Below the pieces are notes generated by a model. The model searched no databases and was not told where the DNA came from. It saw nothing but the letters and a program-made list of their open reading frames with translations. The position numbers were made by a program, and so were the translations under genes. This document shows, one piece after another, positions 7,260 through 15,568 of a DNA stretch of 32,530 nucleotides. The DNA is taken from NCBI RefSeq assembly GCF_000732605.1, contig NZ_JPME01000019.1:1-32530 (forward strand), given 5' to 3'. Numbering within the stretch: the stretch's first letter is position 1; each line of letters begins with the position of its first letter. This stretch comes from Lacrimispora celerecrescens (lineage in GTDB: Bacteria > Bacillota > Clostridia > Lachnospirales > Lachnospiraceae).

Positions 7260-7767
7260 TATGCTTAACTCCTTTATTCAGCAATGTTTCAATAAGCACT
7301 GCTTTGTTAGCAGATTTAATTTCTGACCTCTTTATGGTAGAAAGATTTGATTTATATGCAAGGGAACGTAAATCGGTCACTCTCATTTTTTCCAGCTGCC
7401 CTTTATCATAGGGCGAATCTTCATCTTTCTCTATTTCTTCTATAATCGGTTGATTTGATTCATCTGTATCCGAAGGATTATCTTCCTTTTTACCAAATGA
7501 TTTCATCAACATCTGCTCAACTTGGTCATCCAAGCGTGGGATAACATGACTACTGATTAGACAATTCTTATCTGCCACAGCAACTTCACCTGCCTTAACC
7601 GCTGCTTTTACTGCCGCAATATCTCCAATAATATGAATTGTTGTCAATCCTCCACGGATTGTTTCACTTCCAAGTAGATTTATATCTGCCTCCTTTGCAG
7701 CTGCATCTGCTGCCAGGATTGCTCCTAATTTTCCACGTACTTCAATTAAACCTAAAGCTTTAGCCAT
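7246..7767 (-). CDS. BMC-H shell protein with C-terminal Rho_N/SAP-like domain
   Basis: 173 residues. Residues 1-88 are a full BMC domain (AKALGLIEVRGKLGAILAAD, ETIRGGLTTIHIIGDI, SSHVIPRLDDQVEQML). An acidic linker (about 93-121, rich in D, E and S) leads to a 45-residue basic helical domain: LEKMRVTDLRSLAYKS, then KRSEIKSANKAVLIETLL. This last part matches the pattern of Rho N-terminal/SAP-like helix-extended-loop-helix domains (L-M-v-dLR-lA ... K-eLi--ll). The position between eutL and eutE corresponds to EutK, whose enterobacterial C-terminal domain is also helical and predicted to bind nucleic acid, but the domain here is of a different type. The ribosome site is weak. Confidence 0.85.
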   Translation of the reverse strand: MAKALGLIEVRGKLGAILAADAAAKEADINLLGSETIRGGLTTIHIIGDIAAVKAAVKAGEVAVADKNCLISSHVIPRLDDQVEQMLMKSFGKKEDNPSDTDESNQPIIEEIEKDEDSPYDKGQLEKMRVTDLRSLAYKSNLSTIKRSEIKSANKAVLIETLLNKGVKHNGID

Positions 7768-7778
7768 ATGAGAGCCGC

Positions 7779-8432
7779 CTAGTAACTAGTTGGGTTGTCT
7801 GCAACGGCTTCTACCGCCTTAGCAAATGATTCACATGCTGATCTGCAAGCAGATTGAGACCCTGTCAGTAATGCTCCTGCAAAGTTTGTTTCAGATGGCG
7901 GCCCATAAAATACACTCATTTTTACATCAGCAGCTTTCAGAGCCGAATCGATAGCTACCATCGCTTCAAGGGGTGGTGCTATTAAATAAGCAATGGCTTC
8001 TCCTTCTTTCACATTTGCTCCTTTTGAAAGATAAGAACCAGTTCTCGATACACAATGGGCAAAATAAATGATTGAGTTATCATCATTTGCACTAAAAAAG
8101 CTAGCTTCATTATTTATTACCTCAATCGCACGATCCAGACCGCTTCGTACCTCTGCCGGACTGGGACCAGCTAAAATACCGATAACTTCTCCTGCTAATT
8201 TTGTAGAAGCATTCGCGGCTCCGGCATACATACTTCTAGCATATACAACGGCTACATCGGATGCCTTCGTTGCTTCATCTAATGCCACATAGGTTACATC
8301 ATCAGAATCAGAAGTAATAATCCCTAGACTTTTTTGATTTGGTGCTAATTTTAATTCCTTTGCCAATCCATCATCCACATTTGGAATGATTTTTACGCTT
8401 AGAACATTTGCACCTAATCGTTCATTTTTCAT
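7779..8432 (-). CDS. eutL: Shell trimer protein EutL (BMC-T)
   Basis: 217 residues, the usual length, with two tandem BMC folds in circularly permuted form. Landmarks are LAPNQKSLGIITSDSDDVTYVALDEATKA, VVYARSMYAGAANAST, AGPSPAEVRSGLD, YFAHCVSRTGSYLSK and FYGPPSETNFAGALLTGSQSACRSAC. EutL forms pseudohexameric trimers with a gated pore thought to pass larger molecules such as cofactors. It follows eutC by 31 bases with AAGGAGG upstream of the ATG. Confidence 0.96.
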   Translation of the reverse strand: MKNERLGANVLSVKIIPNVDDGLAKELKLAPNQKSLGIITSDSDDVTYVALDEATKASDVAVVYARSMYAGAANASTKLAGEVIGILAGPSPAEVRSGLDRAIEVINNEASFFSANDDNSIIYFAHCVSRTGSYLSKGANVKEGEAIAYLIAPPLEAMVAIDSALKAADVKMSVFYGPPSETNFAGALLTGSQSACRSACESFAKAVEAVADNPTSY

Positions 8433-8463
8433 TAGGAAACCTCCTTTTTAAATCAAACGTTTT

Positions 8464-9369
8464 TTATTTTTCTTTCAAATCTAATCCAGATACCTTTTTA
8501 TCTAACATTCTCTTGATAATTTCAGCAATATATGCTCCTGCTTCTACCGCCGGCGTTCCTTGTCTGTGAATATTGGAAACTACTGTTCTTCTAGCTTCCG
8601 GCATACCAACGGTAGGTTTATAAGCGATATACGCACTCATAGATTCTGCTGTAACAAGGCCTGGCCTTTCTCCGATAAAGAGACAGACGACTTCAGCTCC
8701 TGTTGCTTCACCAATTGGATCCATAGCTGGGACGCGACAATGTTTTATAAAAACAACCTGTCCAAAGTCAAGTCCAAACATCTTGAGTCCTTGTTGTAAA
8801 GAAGGTAAAACATCTCTGATATTTGCCTCTATTGCTGCTGAACTTAAACCATCACCAACGATAACTTGAACTTTCTGATTTGGTTTCACAGCATTTTTTA
8901 TTGTATTGATTGCTTCATTTGAAAACTTTCGGCCTAAGTCCGGACGTGTAACATATTCGTCTTTATCCTTGCATTCTGTAGCAACCTCTACAAATCCCAT
9001 CTGTTTAATTAAGTCTTCATTCACATAGGAGAAAACAGCATCCTGGGCAGCCGCATGGTCAGCACGGAATCGAAGACTGGGCTCCGTCAAATATCTTGTA
9101 CCTGTCCTCCACAATCCCAGACGAGCTGGTGTATAGGATTTCATTTTTAAATAACCTTCTTTATCCGCTGCATTTGGAACTAAAAACTGCTTGCGTATGT
9201 CTACTTCTGTAATATCTGGTATAAATCCCTCTTCAACAACACAGGAATTAGCAGTTTGCCTGGTGTTTACAGTTGCTTCTTTTGATGGACTGTTGATAAC
9301 TGGCGGTACTTCATTTACCATTTCATTTAAAATCGATTTAATCATTTCTTTTAAGTTTAATTCGTCCAT
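8464..9369 (-). CDS. eutC: Ethanolamine ammonia-lyase small subunit EutC
   Basis: 301 residues (family about 295). With EutB it forms the B12-dependent lyase that converts ethanolamine to acetaldehyde and ammonia; EutC contributes to the cobalamin site. Typical stretches are [42 protein letters not shown] and [20 protein letters not shown]. The first 20 residues ([17 protein letters not shown]) form an amphipathic helix followed by a low-complexity linker, as in known EutC encapsulation signals. The start overlaps the eutB stop by one base (TAATG), with AGGAGGGG upstream. Confidence 0.97.
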   Translation of the reverse strand: MDELNLKEMIKSILNEMVNEVPPVINSPSKEATVNTRQTANSCVVEEGFIPDITEVDIRKQFLVPNAADKEGYLKMKSYTPARLGLWRTGTRYLTEPSLRFRADHAAAQDAVFSYVNEDLIKQMGFVEVATECKDKDEYVTRPDLGRKFSNEAINTIKNAVKPNQKVQVIVGDGLSSAAIEANIRDVLPSLQQGLKMFGLDFGQVVFIKHCRVPAMDPIGEATGAEVVCLFIGERPGLVTAESMSAYIAYKPTVGMPEARRTVVSNIHRQGTPAVEAGAYIAEIIKRMLDKKVSGLDLKEK

Positions 9370-10748
9370 TAGTTACCCCTCCTCTGCTTCAAAAATACAG
9401 ATGCATCACCAGCTTTAGAAGTTAAATGTCCATTTTCGCTGAATCCCATTTTTTCTAACCATTGGTCAAATTCTTTTATTGTCCGTTTATTTAACAATTC
9501 TCGAATGGAAGCACCTTCTTGGTATCCTGTGGTTTGATAATTTAACATAATATCATCACCAGCTGGAATAGACATAATAAAGTTAACACCAGCTGTTGCA
9601 AGTAAAACGGTTAAGTTCTCAGCATCATTTTGATCAGCCTTCATATGGTTCGTGTAACAAACATCGCACCCCATAGAAATACCAGTTAATTTACCCATAA
9701 AATGATCTTCCAGACCTGCGCGGATTACTTGTTTAGAGTCATACAAATACTCTGGTCCGATAAAACCAACAACTGTATTAACAAGGAAGGGATCAAAATA
9801 TTTTGCAAATCCATAACATCTGGCTTCCATAGTCAGCTGATCTACACCATTGTGAGCATCGGATGAAAGCTCAGAACCTTGTCCTGTCTCAAAGTACATA
9901 ACATTTGGACCAACTGCCGTACCTAGCTTTAAAGCCATGTCCTTTGCTTCTGAAAGCATCTTAGCCGTAATTCCAAAAGCTGTATTTCCTTTTTCAGATC
10001 CTGCAATCGATTGGAATACCAATCCGGTTGGTGCTCCTTGTTCCATTGCTTCCATCTGAGTGGCTACGTGAGCTAAGACAACATGTTGTGTTGGTATCTC
10101 CCACTCATTAATAAAATCATTGAATTTATGAAGAATACGCTTTACACTTTCTGTCGTGTCGTCTACCGGGTTTAGACCTATGACTGCATCACCAGATCCC
10201 ATAGACAGACCTTCCATAACGGAAGCCATGATGCCGTCCACATTGTCAGTCGTATGATTGGGCTGCAGACGAGTTGAAAAAGTTCCCGGGATACCAATTG
10301 TCGTATTAGCAGTCTTAGTTACTATGATCTTCTGAGCACCCACTATCAAATCTAAATTGGACATAATTTTCGCAACTGCTGCAACCATTTCAGAAGTTAA
10401 ACCATTAGATATACGATGAATATCATAGTTTGTCGTATTGCAATCCAAAATCCATTCTCTTAATTGAGCCACTGTCCAGTTTTTAATCGTTTCATAAGTT
10501 CTAAGATTCACATGATCAATAATAATGCGTGTTACCTCATCCTTTTCATATGGCACAGCAGGATTGTTAAATAAATCTGAAAGTGTTAAGTGTGATAAGA
10601 CAACTTTAGCTGCAACTCTTTCTTCCGCGCTGCCTGCTGCAACTCCAGCTAATTTGTCCCCTGATTTTTCTTCATTTGCCTTACCCATAACTTCCATAAC
10701 CGATGAAAATTGATAGGTTTTGCCAAAAAGTTTAGTTTTTAAAATCAT
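9369..10748 (-). CDS. eutB: Ethanolamine ammonia-lyase large subunit EutB
   Basis: 459 residues, close to the 453 of enterobacterial EutB. It is the catalytic TIM-barrel subunit that binds ethanolamine and carries out the adenosylcobalamin radical reaction. Signature regions include [33 protein letters not shown], the [22 protein letters not shown] stretch and [13 protein letters not shown]. It lies between eutA and eutC in the conserved eutABC order, behind AAAGGAG. Confidence 0.98.
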   Translation of the reverse strand: MILKTKLFGKTYQFSSVMEVMGKANEEKSGDKLAGVAAGSAEERVAAKVVLSHLTLSDLFNNPAVPYEKDEVTRIIIDHVNLRTYETIKNWTVAQLREWILDCNTTNYDIHRISNGLTSEMVAAVAKIMSNLDLIVGAQKIIVTKTANTTIGIPGTFSTRLQPNHTTDNVDGIMASVMEGLSMGSGDAVIGLNPVDDTTESVKRILHKFNDFINEWEIPTQHVVLAHVATQMEAMEQGAPTGLVFQSIAGSEKGNTAFGITAKMLSEAKDMALKLGTAVGPNVMYFETGQGSELSSDAHNGVDQLTMEARCYGFAKYFDPFLVNTVVGFIGPEYLYDSKQVIRAGLEDHFMGKLTGISMGCDVCYTNHMKADQNDAENLTVLLATAGVNFIMSIPAGDDIMLNYQTTGYQEGASIRELLNKRTIKEFDQWLEKMGFSENGHLTSKAGDASVFLKQRRGN

Positions 10749-10767
10749 TGTGCAACTCCTTTTATCA

Positions 10768-12198
10768 TTAATTAAATACTAATGTTTTTACGATTACTGG
10801 TAAAACAGAGCCTTCTGCAATCGGCATTCCGATATCGATATAATCCCCATTTCGTACATGAACGCTATCAATACATACAAAAGGATAATCTTTTGGAAGA
10901 TTTGCATAAAGGCTATGTCCTAATGCCTTTGCCATATCTTCTTTTACAATAATTACTAGCGGCAATTTCTCCTTAATCAACAAATCCAAACCTTTTATCA
11001 TTTCTTTAGCCAGGCTTTGAATAAACTGGAAGGAAGGGCTATGTGCACCTTCTATCCCTAATCCAATCGTTTGTACTTCTCCATCCACCATAAACCATTT
11101 TACTTTTTCTTCAATAATACTCCCTAAGTTCCCACTATTATCGGCGCTTTCATCATCTTTCGATAACTGTAAGATGGGGATATTCTTAAGTGGAAGTATA
11201 TCCTCTTTATAGGTGATTGTACTCCCCGAAACATCGGTGGTGTGTGATCCTGCTCCTACTACAGTTGCACGAATTGTCTCTACTGTTGGTATCAATTTTA
11301 AGTCAGTCATAAGAAGGGAACCACTTATTTTCTTGCCTAACAAAAGTCCAATATCACCATATTTAAATGGATTTTGTATCGGATCTTTTGTAATACCATC
11401 TGCTACTCCACCCGAAAATGAAATACACTTCATTTGAATCTTTGTGCTCAATGCTTTGTTGGTTATCAGCAAGTCAAAATAAGGACTTTTTTCACCTAAT
11501 CCAATGCTATTTTCCAGTACTTGTACAAATATAGCTAAGAGTTTATCTAATTCTTTAAGATTTATCTTTTCATTTAGATGAATTTCTAAAGCTTCTCTTT
11601 TAATGATTTCCTTCACTTTCGGTGAAATATAACGAATGATTTCACTTGTATCTACCTTTATTAAGCGGCCTCCAATATCAAAGCAAGCCGTATCCTCAAT
11701 ATCTCCATTGTTAAAGACCACCAGATTTGTTGTCCCGCCTCCAATATCGAAGTTTACCGCCGTTGTGTATTGGCTTTCCGAATAGGAATAAGTCCCTGCT
11801 CCTTTCCCGGCAATAATACTCTCTAAATCAGGACCAGCCGTTGCCACTACAAAATCACCAGCAAAACCACTTAACGCTTTCGCAACTGCCTGGGCATTCT
11901 CCTTTCGAACTGTTTCCCCGGTTATAATGACAGCACCAGTCTGAATATCTGACTTTGTAATACCTGCTTTTTTGTATTGCTGCTCTACAAATGCTTTTAT
12001 ACCGTCGGAATCTATTAGATTATTTTCTAATATAGGAGTAAAGATAATATCACTCTTAAATATCACTTTTTTATCTTTAATGGAAACTCTTGGAATTGTA
12101 AAAACTGATGCTATATTTTCAATTGAAAGTTCTGATAAAATTAATTGTGTTGTTGATGTTCCTATATCAATACCAACGCTTAATAACGTTTCAGTCAT
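10768..12198 (-). CDS. eutA: Ethanolamine ammonia-lyase reactivating factor EutA
   Basis: 476 residues from the ATG at 12198 (MTETLLSVGIDIG). This start has AAGGGAG eight bases upstream, while the longer frame from 12249 overlaps eutS and lacks a ribosome site. EutA is an actin/Hsp70-fold ATPase that exchanges damaged cobalamin out of EutBC. Both phosphate-binding loops are visible: VGIDIGTSTTQLIL at the N-terminus and FDIGGGTTNLVVF in the middle, plus a late GAGSHTTDVSGS segment. Confidence 0.95.
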   Translation of the reverse strand: MTETLLSVGIDIGTSTTQLILSELSIENIASVFTIPRVSIKDKKVIFKSDIIFTPILENNLIDSDGIKAFVEQQYKKAGITKSDIQTGAVIITGETVRKENAQAVAKALSGFAGDFVVATAGPDLESIIAGKGAGTYSYSESQYTTAVNFDIGGGTTNLVVFNNGDIEDTACFDIGGRLIKVDTSEIIRYISPKVKEIIKREALEIHLNEKINLKELDKLLAIFVQVLENSIGLGEKSPYFDLLITNKALSTKIQMKCISFSGGVADGITKDPIQNPFKYGDIGLLLGKKISGSLLMTDLKLIPTVETIRATVVGAGSHTTDVSGSTITYKEDILPLKNIPILQLSKDDESADNSGNLGSIIEEKVKWFMVDGEVQTIGLGIEGAHSPSFQFIQSLAKEMIKGLDLLIKEKLPLVIIVKEDMAKALGHSLYANLPKDYPFVCIDSVHVRNGDYIDIGMPIAEGSVLPVIVKTLVFN

Positions 12199-12226
12199 CT
12201 TATCTACTCCCTTTGAATATGTTTCA

Positions 12227-12568
12227 TTAAGTGCTAGATAGAGGTACAACTGTAAAATCTAAAAGACTTTCCATCGTTTTCAAAATGTTTTCTAACGCAA
12301 TCTTAACCGAGGAAACATCCCCAATAATAACCACTGCACCTGAAAATCTGTCAACAAAACCAATTTCAACTTCAGCGGCTTTTGTTGCTATATCTACAAC
12401 GATAATCGCTGCTTCACTTGGTGTTATCGTTAAAATACCGACTGCTTCATTTTCAGATTGTATCCCAATCTTTTGATATAATTCTGCATCAGGTTTTGCA
12501 ATAACATGTGCAACGGTGATTTGTTTACCAGGAACATATTCCTGTATAATTCTCTCATTTACCTCCAA
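12227..12568 (-). CDS. eutS: Second EutS shell protein (circularly permuted BMC-H)
   Basis: 113 residues with the EutS/PduU pattern: an N-terminal beta-barrel strand (ERIIQEYVPGKQITVAHVIA), then the permuted BMC domain GILTITPSEAAIIVVDIATKA and GFVDRFSGAVVIIGDV. EutS hexamers are bent and are thought to shape shell edges. This is one of two eutS copies in the operon; the other is the first gene (14792-15136). They share the core GILTITP/GFVDRFSG motifs but differ throughout the ends, so they are established paralogues rather than a fresh duplication. The start is a TTG behind GAGGTGA. Confidence 0.93.
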   Translation of the reverse strand: MEVNERIIQEYVPGKQITVAHVIAKPDAELYQKIGIQSENEAVGILTITPSEAAIIVVDIATKAAEVEIGFVDRFSGAVVIIGDVSSVKIALENILKTMESLLDFTVVPLSST

Positions 12569-12592
12569 GTAATCACCTCATTTATTCATAAT

Positions 12593-13732
12593 TTATATAA
12601 ATGATTTCCCTAGAATGCTAATTATATCCTCTTTCGTTGGAACGATCGGGTTTGTTGCTGTGCAGCGATCTGCAAGAGCGGCTTCTGCAATTACACTTTT
12701 ATCTAATTCAAATTGATCCTTGTTCACTCCGTATTCAGAAAGACTCTTTGGAATGGAAAGTGCCTTTTCAAGCGAAAGGATTGCGTTAACTAAACTTCGT
12801 ACACCCATTTGTGGATTTCCAGCATTTAATCCTAAGAATTTAGCTATTTTAGAATAACGACTTGCAACAGGGGTAGTATTTTTACTGTAATCTCCTTCAA
12901 TAATTCCTGCATTATAACGAATAATATTTGGTAATAAGATACCATTTATTCTTCCATGTGGAATATGCCAACGTGCTCCTGCTGCATGTGCTATACCATG
13001 GTTTAACCCTAGTGAGGCTGTATGAAAGGCCATTCCAGCCATTGTTGATGCTATATGCATTTTTTCACGCGCCACTTTATCATTTCCATCTTTATAAGCT
13101 CTCTCTAAATAAGTGAATACATAGCATATGGCTTTTTCACTTAAGGCATCAGAGATATCATTGGCTTTCGTGGAAACATAAGCTTCTATCGCGTGGGTAA
13201 GAACATCAATACCCGTATCAGCAGTTTGCTTAGGTGGTAATCCTGCAACAAGACCAGAATCTAAAATAGCTTCATCCGGCAATATTTGATCCGTAACCAA
13301 AGGATATTTTGTTCCCTTTTCAGCATCAGTAATAATCGAAAAATTCGTAACCTCTGAACCCGTTCCACTTGTTGTAGGAATCGTGACAAATCGAATCCCA
13401 CGAAACCGATCCGTCAACTTACCAAAATAGAGCATAGCTTTTGCTGCATCGATCGCAGAGCCACCGCCTATTGCTAATAAAATTGTGGCTGAAAAACCTT
13501 TGCTGGATTCTAACCCGGCAACAATGTTATCAATTGGGGGATCTGGGATAACTTCAGAAAACACCATTGTTTCAGAACTGCTATCAATATAACTTTTAAT
13601 ATGTGAAAGTAACTCTGATGAAGCAATAAAAGAATCTGTTACTATCAAAATCTTTTCATTCTTGAAATCTGATAATCGTTTCAAGCTATCTTCACCAACG
13701 TACAATGTTGTTCCGAATCTTATTTCTTGCAT
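12593..13732 (-). CDS. eutG: Iron-dependent alcohol dehydrogenase EutG
   Basis: 379 residues, class III metal-dependent alcohol dehydrogenase. It reduces acetaldehyde to ethanol and regenerates NAD+ for EutE. The nucleotide loop is GGGSAIDAAK (residues 89-98). Metal ligands are expected at Asp176 and His180 (GIDVLTHAIEAYVS) and at two later His in GLNHGIAHAAG and HIPHGR. Neither end has an obvious encapsulation helix. It sits between the PduO-type adenosyltransferase and the second eutS, with AAAGGAGGAG upstream. Confidence 0.92.
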   Translation of the reverse strand: MQEIRFGTTLYVGEDSLKRLSDFKNEKILIVTDSFIASSELLSHIKSYIDSSSETMVFSEVIPDPPIDNIVAGLESSKGFSATILLAIGGGSAIDAAKAMLYFGKLTDRFRGIRFVTIPTTSGTGSEVTNFSIITDAEKGTKYPLVTDQILPDEAILDSGLVAGLPPKQTADTGIDVLTHAIEAYVSTKANDISDALSEKAICYVFTYLERAYKDGNDKVAREKMHIASTMAGMAFHTASLGLNHGIAHAAGARWHIPHGRINGILLPNIIRYNAGIIEGDYSKNTTPVASRYSKIAKFLGLNAGNPQMGVRSLVNAILSLEKALSIPKSLSEYGVNKDQFELDKSVIAEAALADRCTATNPIVPTKEDIISILGKSFI

Positions 13733-13754
13733 TGCAAACTCCTCCTTTCTAAAT

Positions 13755-14333
13755 TTATAAATCTTCTTTTTTCAAATCTATATGGAATACCTTTCCACCT
13801 CTTTCATAAAGCACATCTTTTATGCCTTCATTTACATTCGCAACACGTGCTACAGAAAAAAAGTAATCTGATAAGCGATTAACAAATATCAAAACTTCTT
13901 CATTCATATCATTCGTCCATTGGAACGTTACTATTTCTCTTTCCGCTCTCCTGGCAATTGTTCTGCAAATATGCAAAATACTTGCTGCTTGAGAGCCACC
14001 TGGCAAAATAAAAGACTCCACTTCTGGAGGAATATCTACATGTGCATCAATACATTTTTCAATCCACTCTGTTAAAGCAGATGTAACTCGGTAGGTTCCT
14101 TTTCCATTCGGCGTTGCCAAATCATTGCCACAATCAAACAAACACTGCTGGATCTGTGTTAATTCCTTTTTCAAAGAATCATTGTTTTTTATAAGTGTAA
14201 CAGCATAACCTACAAAACTATTTAATTCATCAATTGTTCCATATGCTTTAATACGTTCACTATCTTTTGCTAATTGCATGCCACCGATTATCCTAGTGTA
14301 TCCTTTATCACCTGTTCTAGTATAAATTTGCAA
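13755..14333 (-). CDS. PduO-type cob(I)alamin adenosyltransferase
   Basis: 192 residues. It transfers adenosyl from ATP to cob(I)alamin to make the coenzyme of EutBC. The N-terminal ATP loop YTRTGDKGYTRI (residues 4-15) and the signature RTIARRAER (residues 124-132) are both present, so it looks catalytically complete. The start is TTG with AAGGAGG nine bases upstream, one base after the eutP stop. It is the second adenosyltransferase-type gene of the operon; the EutT-like protein at 4669-5334 lacks this signature. Confidence 0.94.
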   Translation of the reverse strand: MQIYTRTGDKGYTRIIGGMQLAKDSERIKAYGTIDELNSFVGYAVTLIKNNDSLKKELTQIQQCLFDCGNDLATPNGKGTYRVTSALTEWIEKCIDAHVDIPPEVESFILPGGSQAASILHICRTIARRAEREIVTFQWTNDMNEEVLIFVNRLSDYFFSVARVANVNEGIKDVLYERGGKVFHIDLKKEDL

Positions 14334-14334
14334 T

Positions 14335-14775
14335 TTATGATTCCTCCTTAGAAAGATAGGCTATCAACTCTGCTACTCCTTTATCTTCAACAGCAGAGAG
14401 ACGAAAAATTTTCTCAACACCTGCTAACTCTAATCTTTTCTCAGCGCTTATAATAGCCTCTTCGTTTGATGCCAGATCGATCTTTGTAATAATTCCTATA
14501 CATGGTTTTGTAAAGTTTTGTGCAAAATAGGGCGAAAATGTCTGGCTTTGCTCTGTCACGCTACATATGAATCCAATGATATCTGAACTGGCAGCCATCA
14601 TTTGTAACGCGCTATAAAATCTTCTATGCAATACAAACTCACCCGGTGTGTCTATCATCTGAGAATAGAATTCAACTGCTTGTGTCTTTTTATATTTAAT
14701 CATCTCTCCTTGAATCCTTTGGCAAAGGGTGGTTTTCCCACTTCCTACTGATCCAATTAACATAATTTTCTTCAC
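14335..14775 (-). CDS. eutP: EutP, P-loop protein (reported acetate kinase)
   Basis: 146 residues, a small GTPase-like fold with P-loop GSVGSGKTT (residues 8-16), a switch-like DTPGEF and the base-recognition motif TKID. EutP/PduV proteins associate with microcompartments, and acetate kinase activity has been reported for EutP. With no ackA in the window, EutP and EutQ are the only candidates to turn PduL-derived acetyl phosphate into ATP and acetate. The start is a GTG; an ATG four codons later would leave the P-loop intact. Confidence 0.93.
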   Translation of the reverse strand: MKKIMLIGSVGSGKTTLCQRIQGEMIKYKKTQAVEFYSQMIDTPGEFVLHRRFYSALQMMAASSDIIGFICSVTEQSQTFSPYFAQNFTKPCIGIITKIDLASNEEAIISAEKRLELAGVEKIFRLSAVEDKGVAELIAYLSKEES

Positions 14776-14791
14776 TTTCTATACCTACCTA

Positions 14792-15136
14792 TTATGTTCT
14801 TGTTACTTTGGGGACAGAAAACTGCATAAATTCGCTTAAATAAATAACAACTTGTTCTATCGCAGATTGTACAGCTGCCACATCCCCCAGGATAATTACA
14901 GACCCACTGAACCGATCAACAAATCCTATTTTAATAGGTGCAGTCTTTTTAGCTATATCTACAGCGATGATTGCAACCTCTGGTGGGGTTATGGTTAAAA
15001 TACCAATTGCTTGATACTTTTCTTCATTTAAGCCTAATTTCTCAAAGATTCGATCATCGGGACTTGCTATAATATGTGCTAATGTCACTTGTTTACCTGG
15101 TACCGATTCAAATATCTTTCTTTCTAATACATTCAT
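14792..15136 (-). CDS. eutS: First EutS shell protein (circularly permuted BMC-H)
   Basis: 114 residues from the ATG at 15136 (MNVLERKIFESVPGKQ), chosen because GAGGGG lies six bases upstream and EutS proteins begin near this point; an upstream frame would add eleven unrelated residues. Motifs are GKQVTLAHIIASP, GILTITPPEVAIIAVDIA and GFVDRFSGSVIILGDV. It is the first gene of the operon, about 140 bases downstream of a leader terminator. The C-terminus (SVPKVTRT) differs from the second EutS. Confidence 0.93.
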   Translation of the reverse strand: MNVLERKIFESVPGKQVTLAHIIASPDDRIFEKLGLNEEKYQAIGILTITPPEVAIIAVDIAKKTAPIKIGFVDRFSGSVIILGDVAAVQSAIEQVVIYLSEFMQFSVPKVTRT

Positions 15137-15275
15137 ATAGCCCCTCGTTTCATAGCGAAAGCATAACACACAAGATATTCTTTGCTTTTATTGCCATATT
15201 ATGTACTTTATTAGTAAATTCTAGTCTCTTAGATTTTTTTTATTTTTATTTCACTATGGTCAACTTAAAATATAG

Positions 15276-15316
15276 AAAAAAGCGCCTTCTGATTTCCTTT
15301 GAAATCAAAAGGCGCT
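15276..15316 (-). terminator. Terminator hairpin in the eut operon leader (probable attenuator)
   Basis: A long stem (AGCGCCTT...GATTTC with GAAATC...AAGGCGCT, 15281-15316) with a 4-base loop is followed on the minus strand by six T (15276-15281). No minus-strand gene lies upstream of it for over 1 kb, so it stops transcription entering eutS rather than ending another unit. Firmicutes eut operons are commonly controlled by EutV (ANTAR) antitermination at such leader terminators. The paired AnnGnn-loop hairpins that EutV binds are not clearly recognisable here. Confidence 0.75.
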
Positions 15317-15364
15317 CCTTCCGTTCATCATACTTACCAAACGCAATCATCTGTGTTTGTTTTA

Positions 15365-15393
15365 TTGACAAATTCCACTATAATACATATAAT
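15365..15393 (+). promoter_or_regulatory. Consensus sigma-A promoter
   Basis: TTGACA (15365-15370), a 17-base spacer and TATAAT (15388-15393), both boxes perfect. It reads rightward into a 22-codon ORF at 15415 and then the RidA-like gene. It overlaps the region from which the eut leader must start in the other direction. The only minus-strand candidate I see is weak (TTGTTT and TATAAG around 15430-15460). Confidence 0.8.
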
Positions 15394-15414
15394 TGTGCCG
15401 TAGGAGGTGTTGGA

Positions 15415-15483
15415 ATGGAAAGACTTATATATACCAGCAGCATTGAAAACAATAGATATTCCATCTCTGTATTTGTTAAATAA
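15415..15483 (+). CDS. Possible 22-residue peptide
   Basis: ATG at 15415 lies six bases after a perfect AGGAGGT and directly downstream of the consensus promoter. The codons give MERLIYTSSIENNRYSISVFVK and stop at 15483, 85 bases before the RidA-like gene. It could be a leader peptide or a small protein. No family is recognised and it is too short to judge from composition. Confidence 0.35.
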   Translation: MERLIYTSSIENNRYSISVFVK

Positions 15484-15568
15484 ATTTCTATCAATGGATA
15501 ACTTTATATTATGAAAATATATAGTGGTAGAAATTATTTTATCCCAATACAGAAAGGTCTATAATAAA

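Noticed and set aside
15170-15520. Cobalamin riboswitch upstream of the eut operon
   Set aside because: The region is too short and AT-rich, and no B12-box-like conserved core was found; only a simple terminator hairpin is present.
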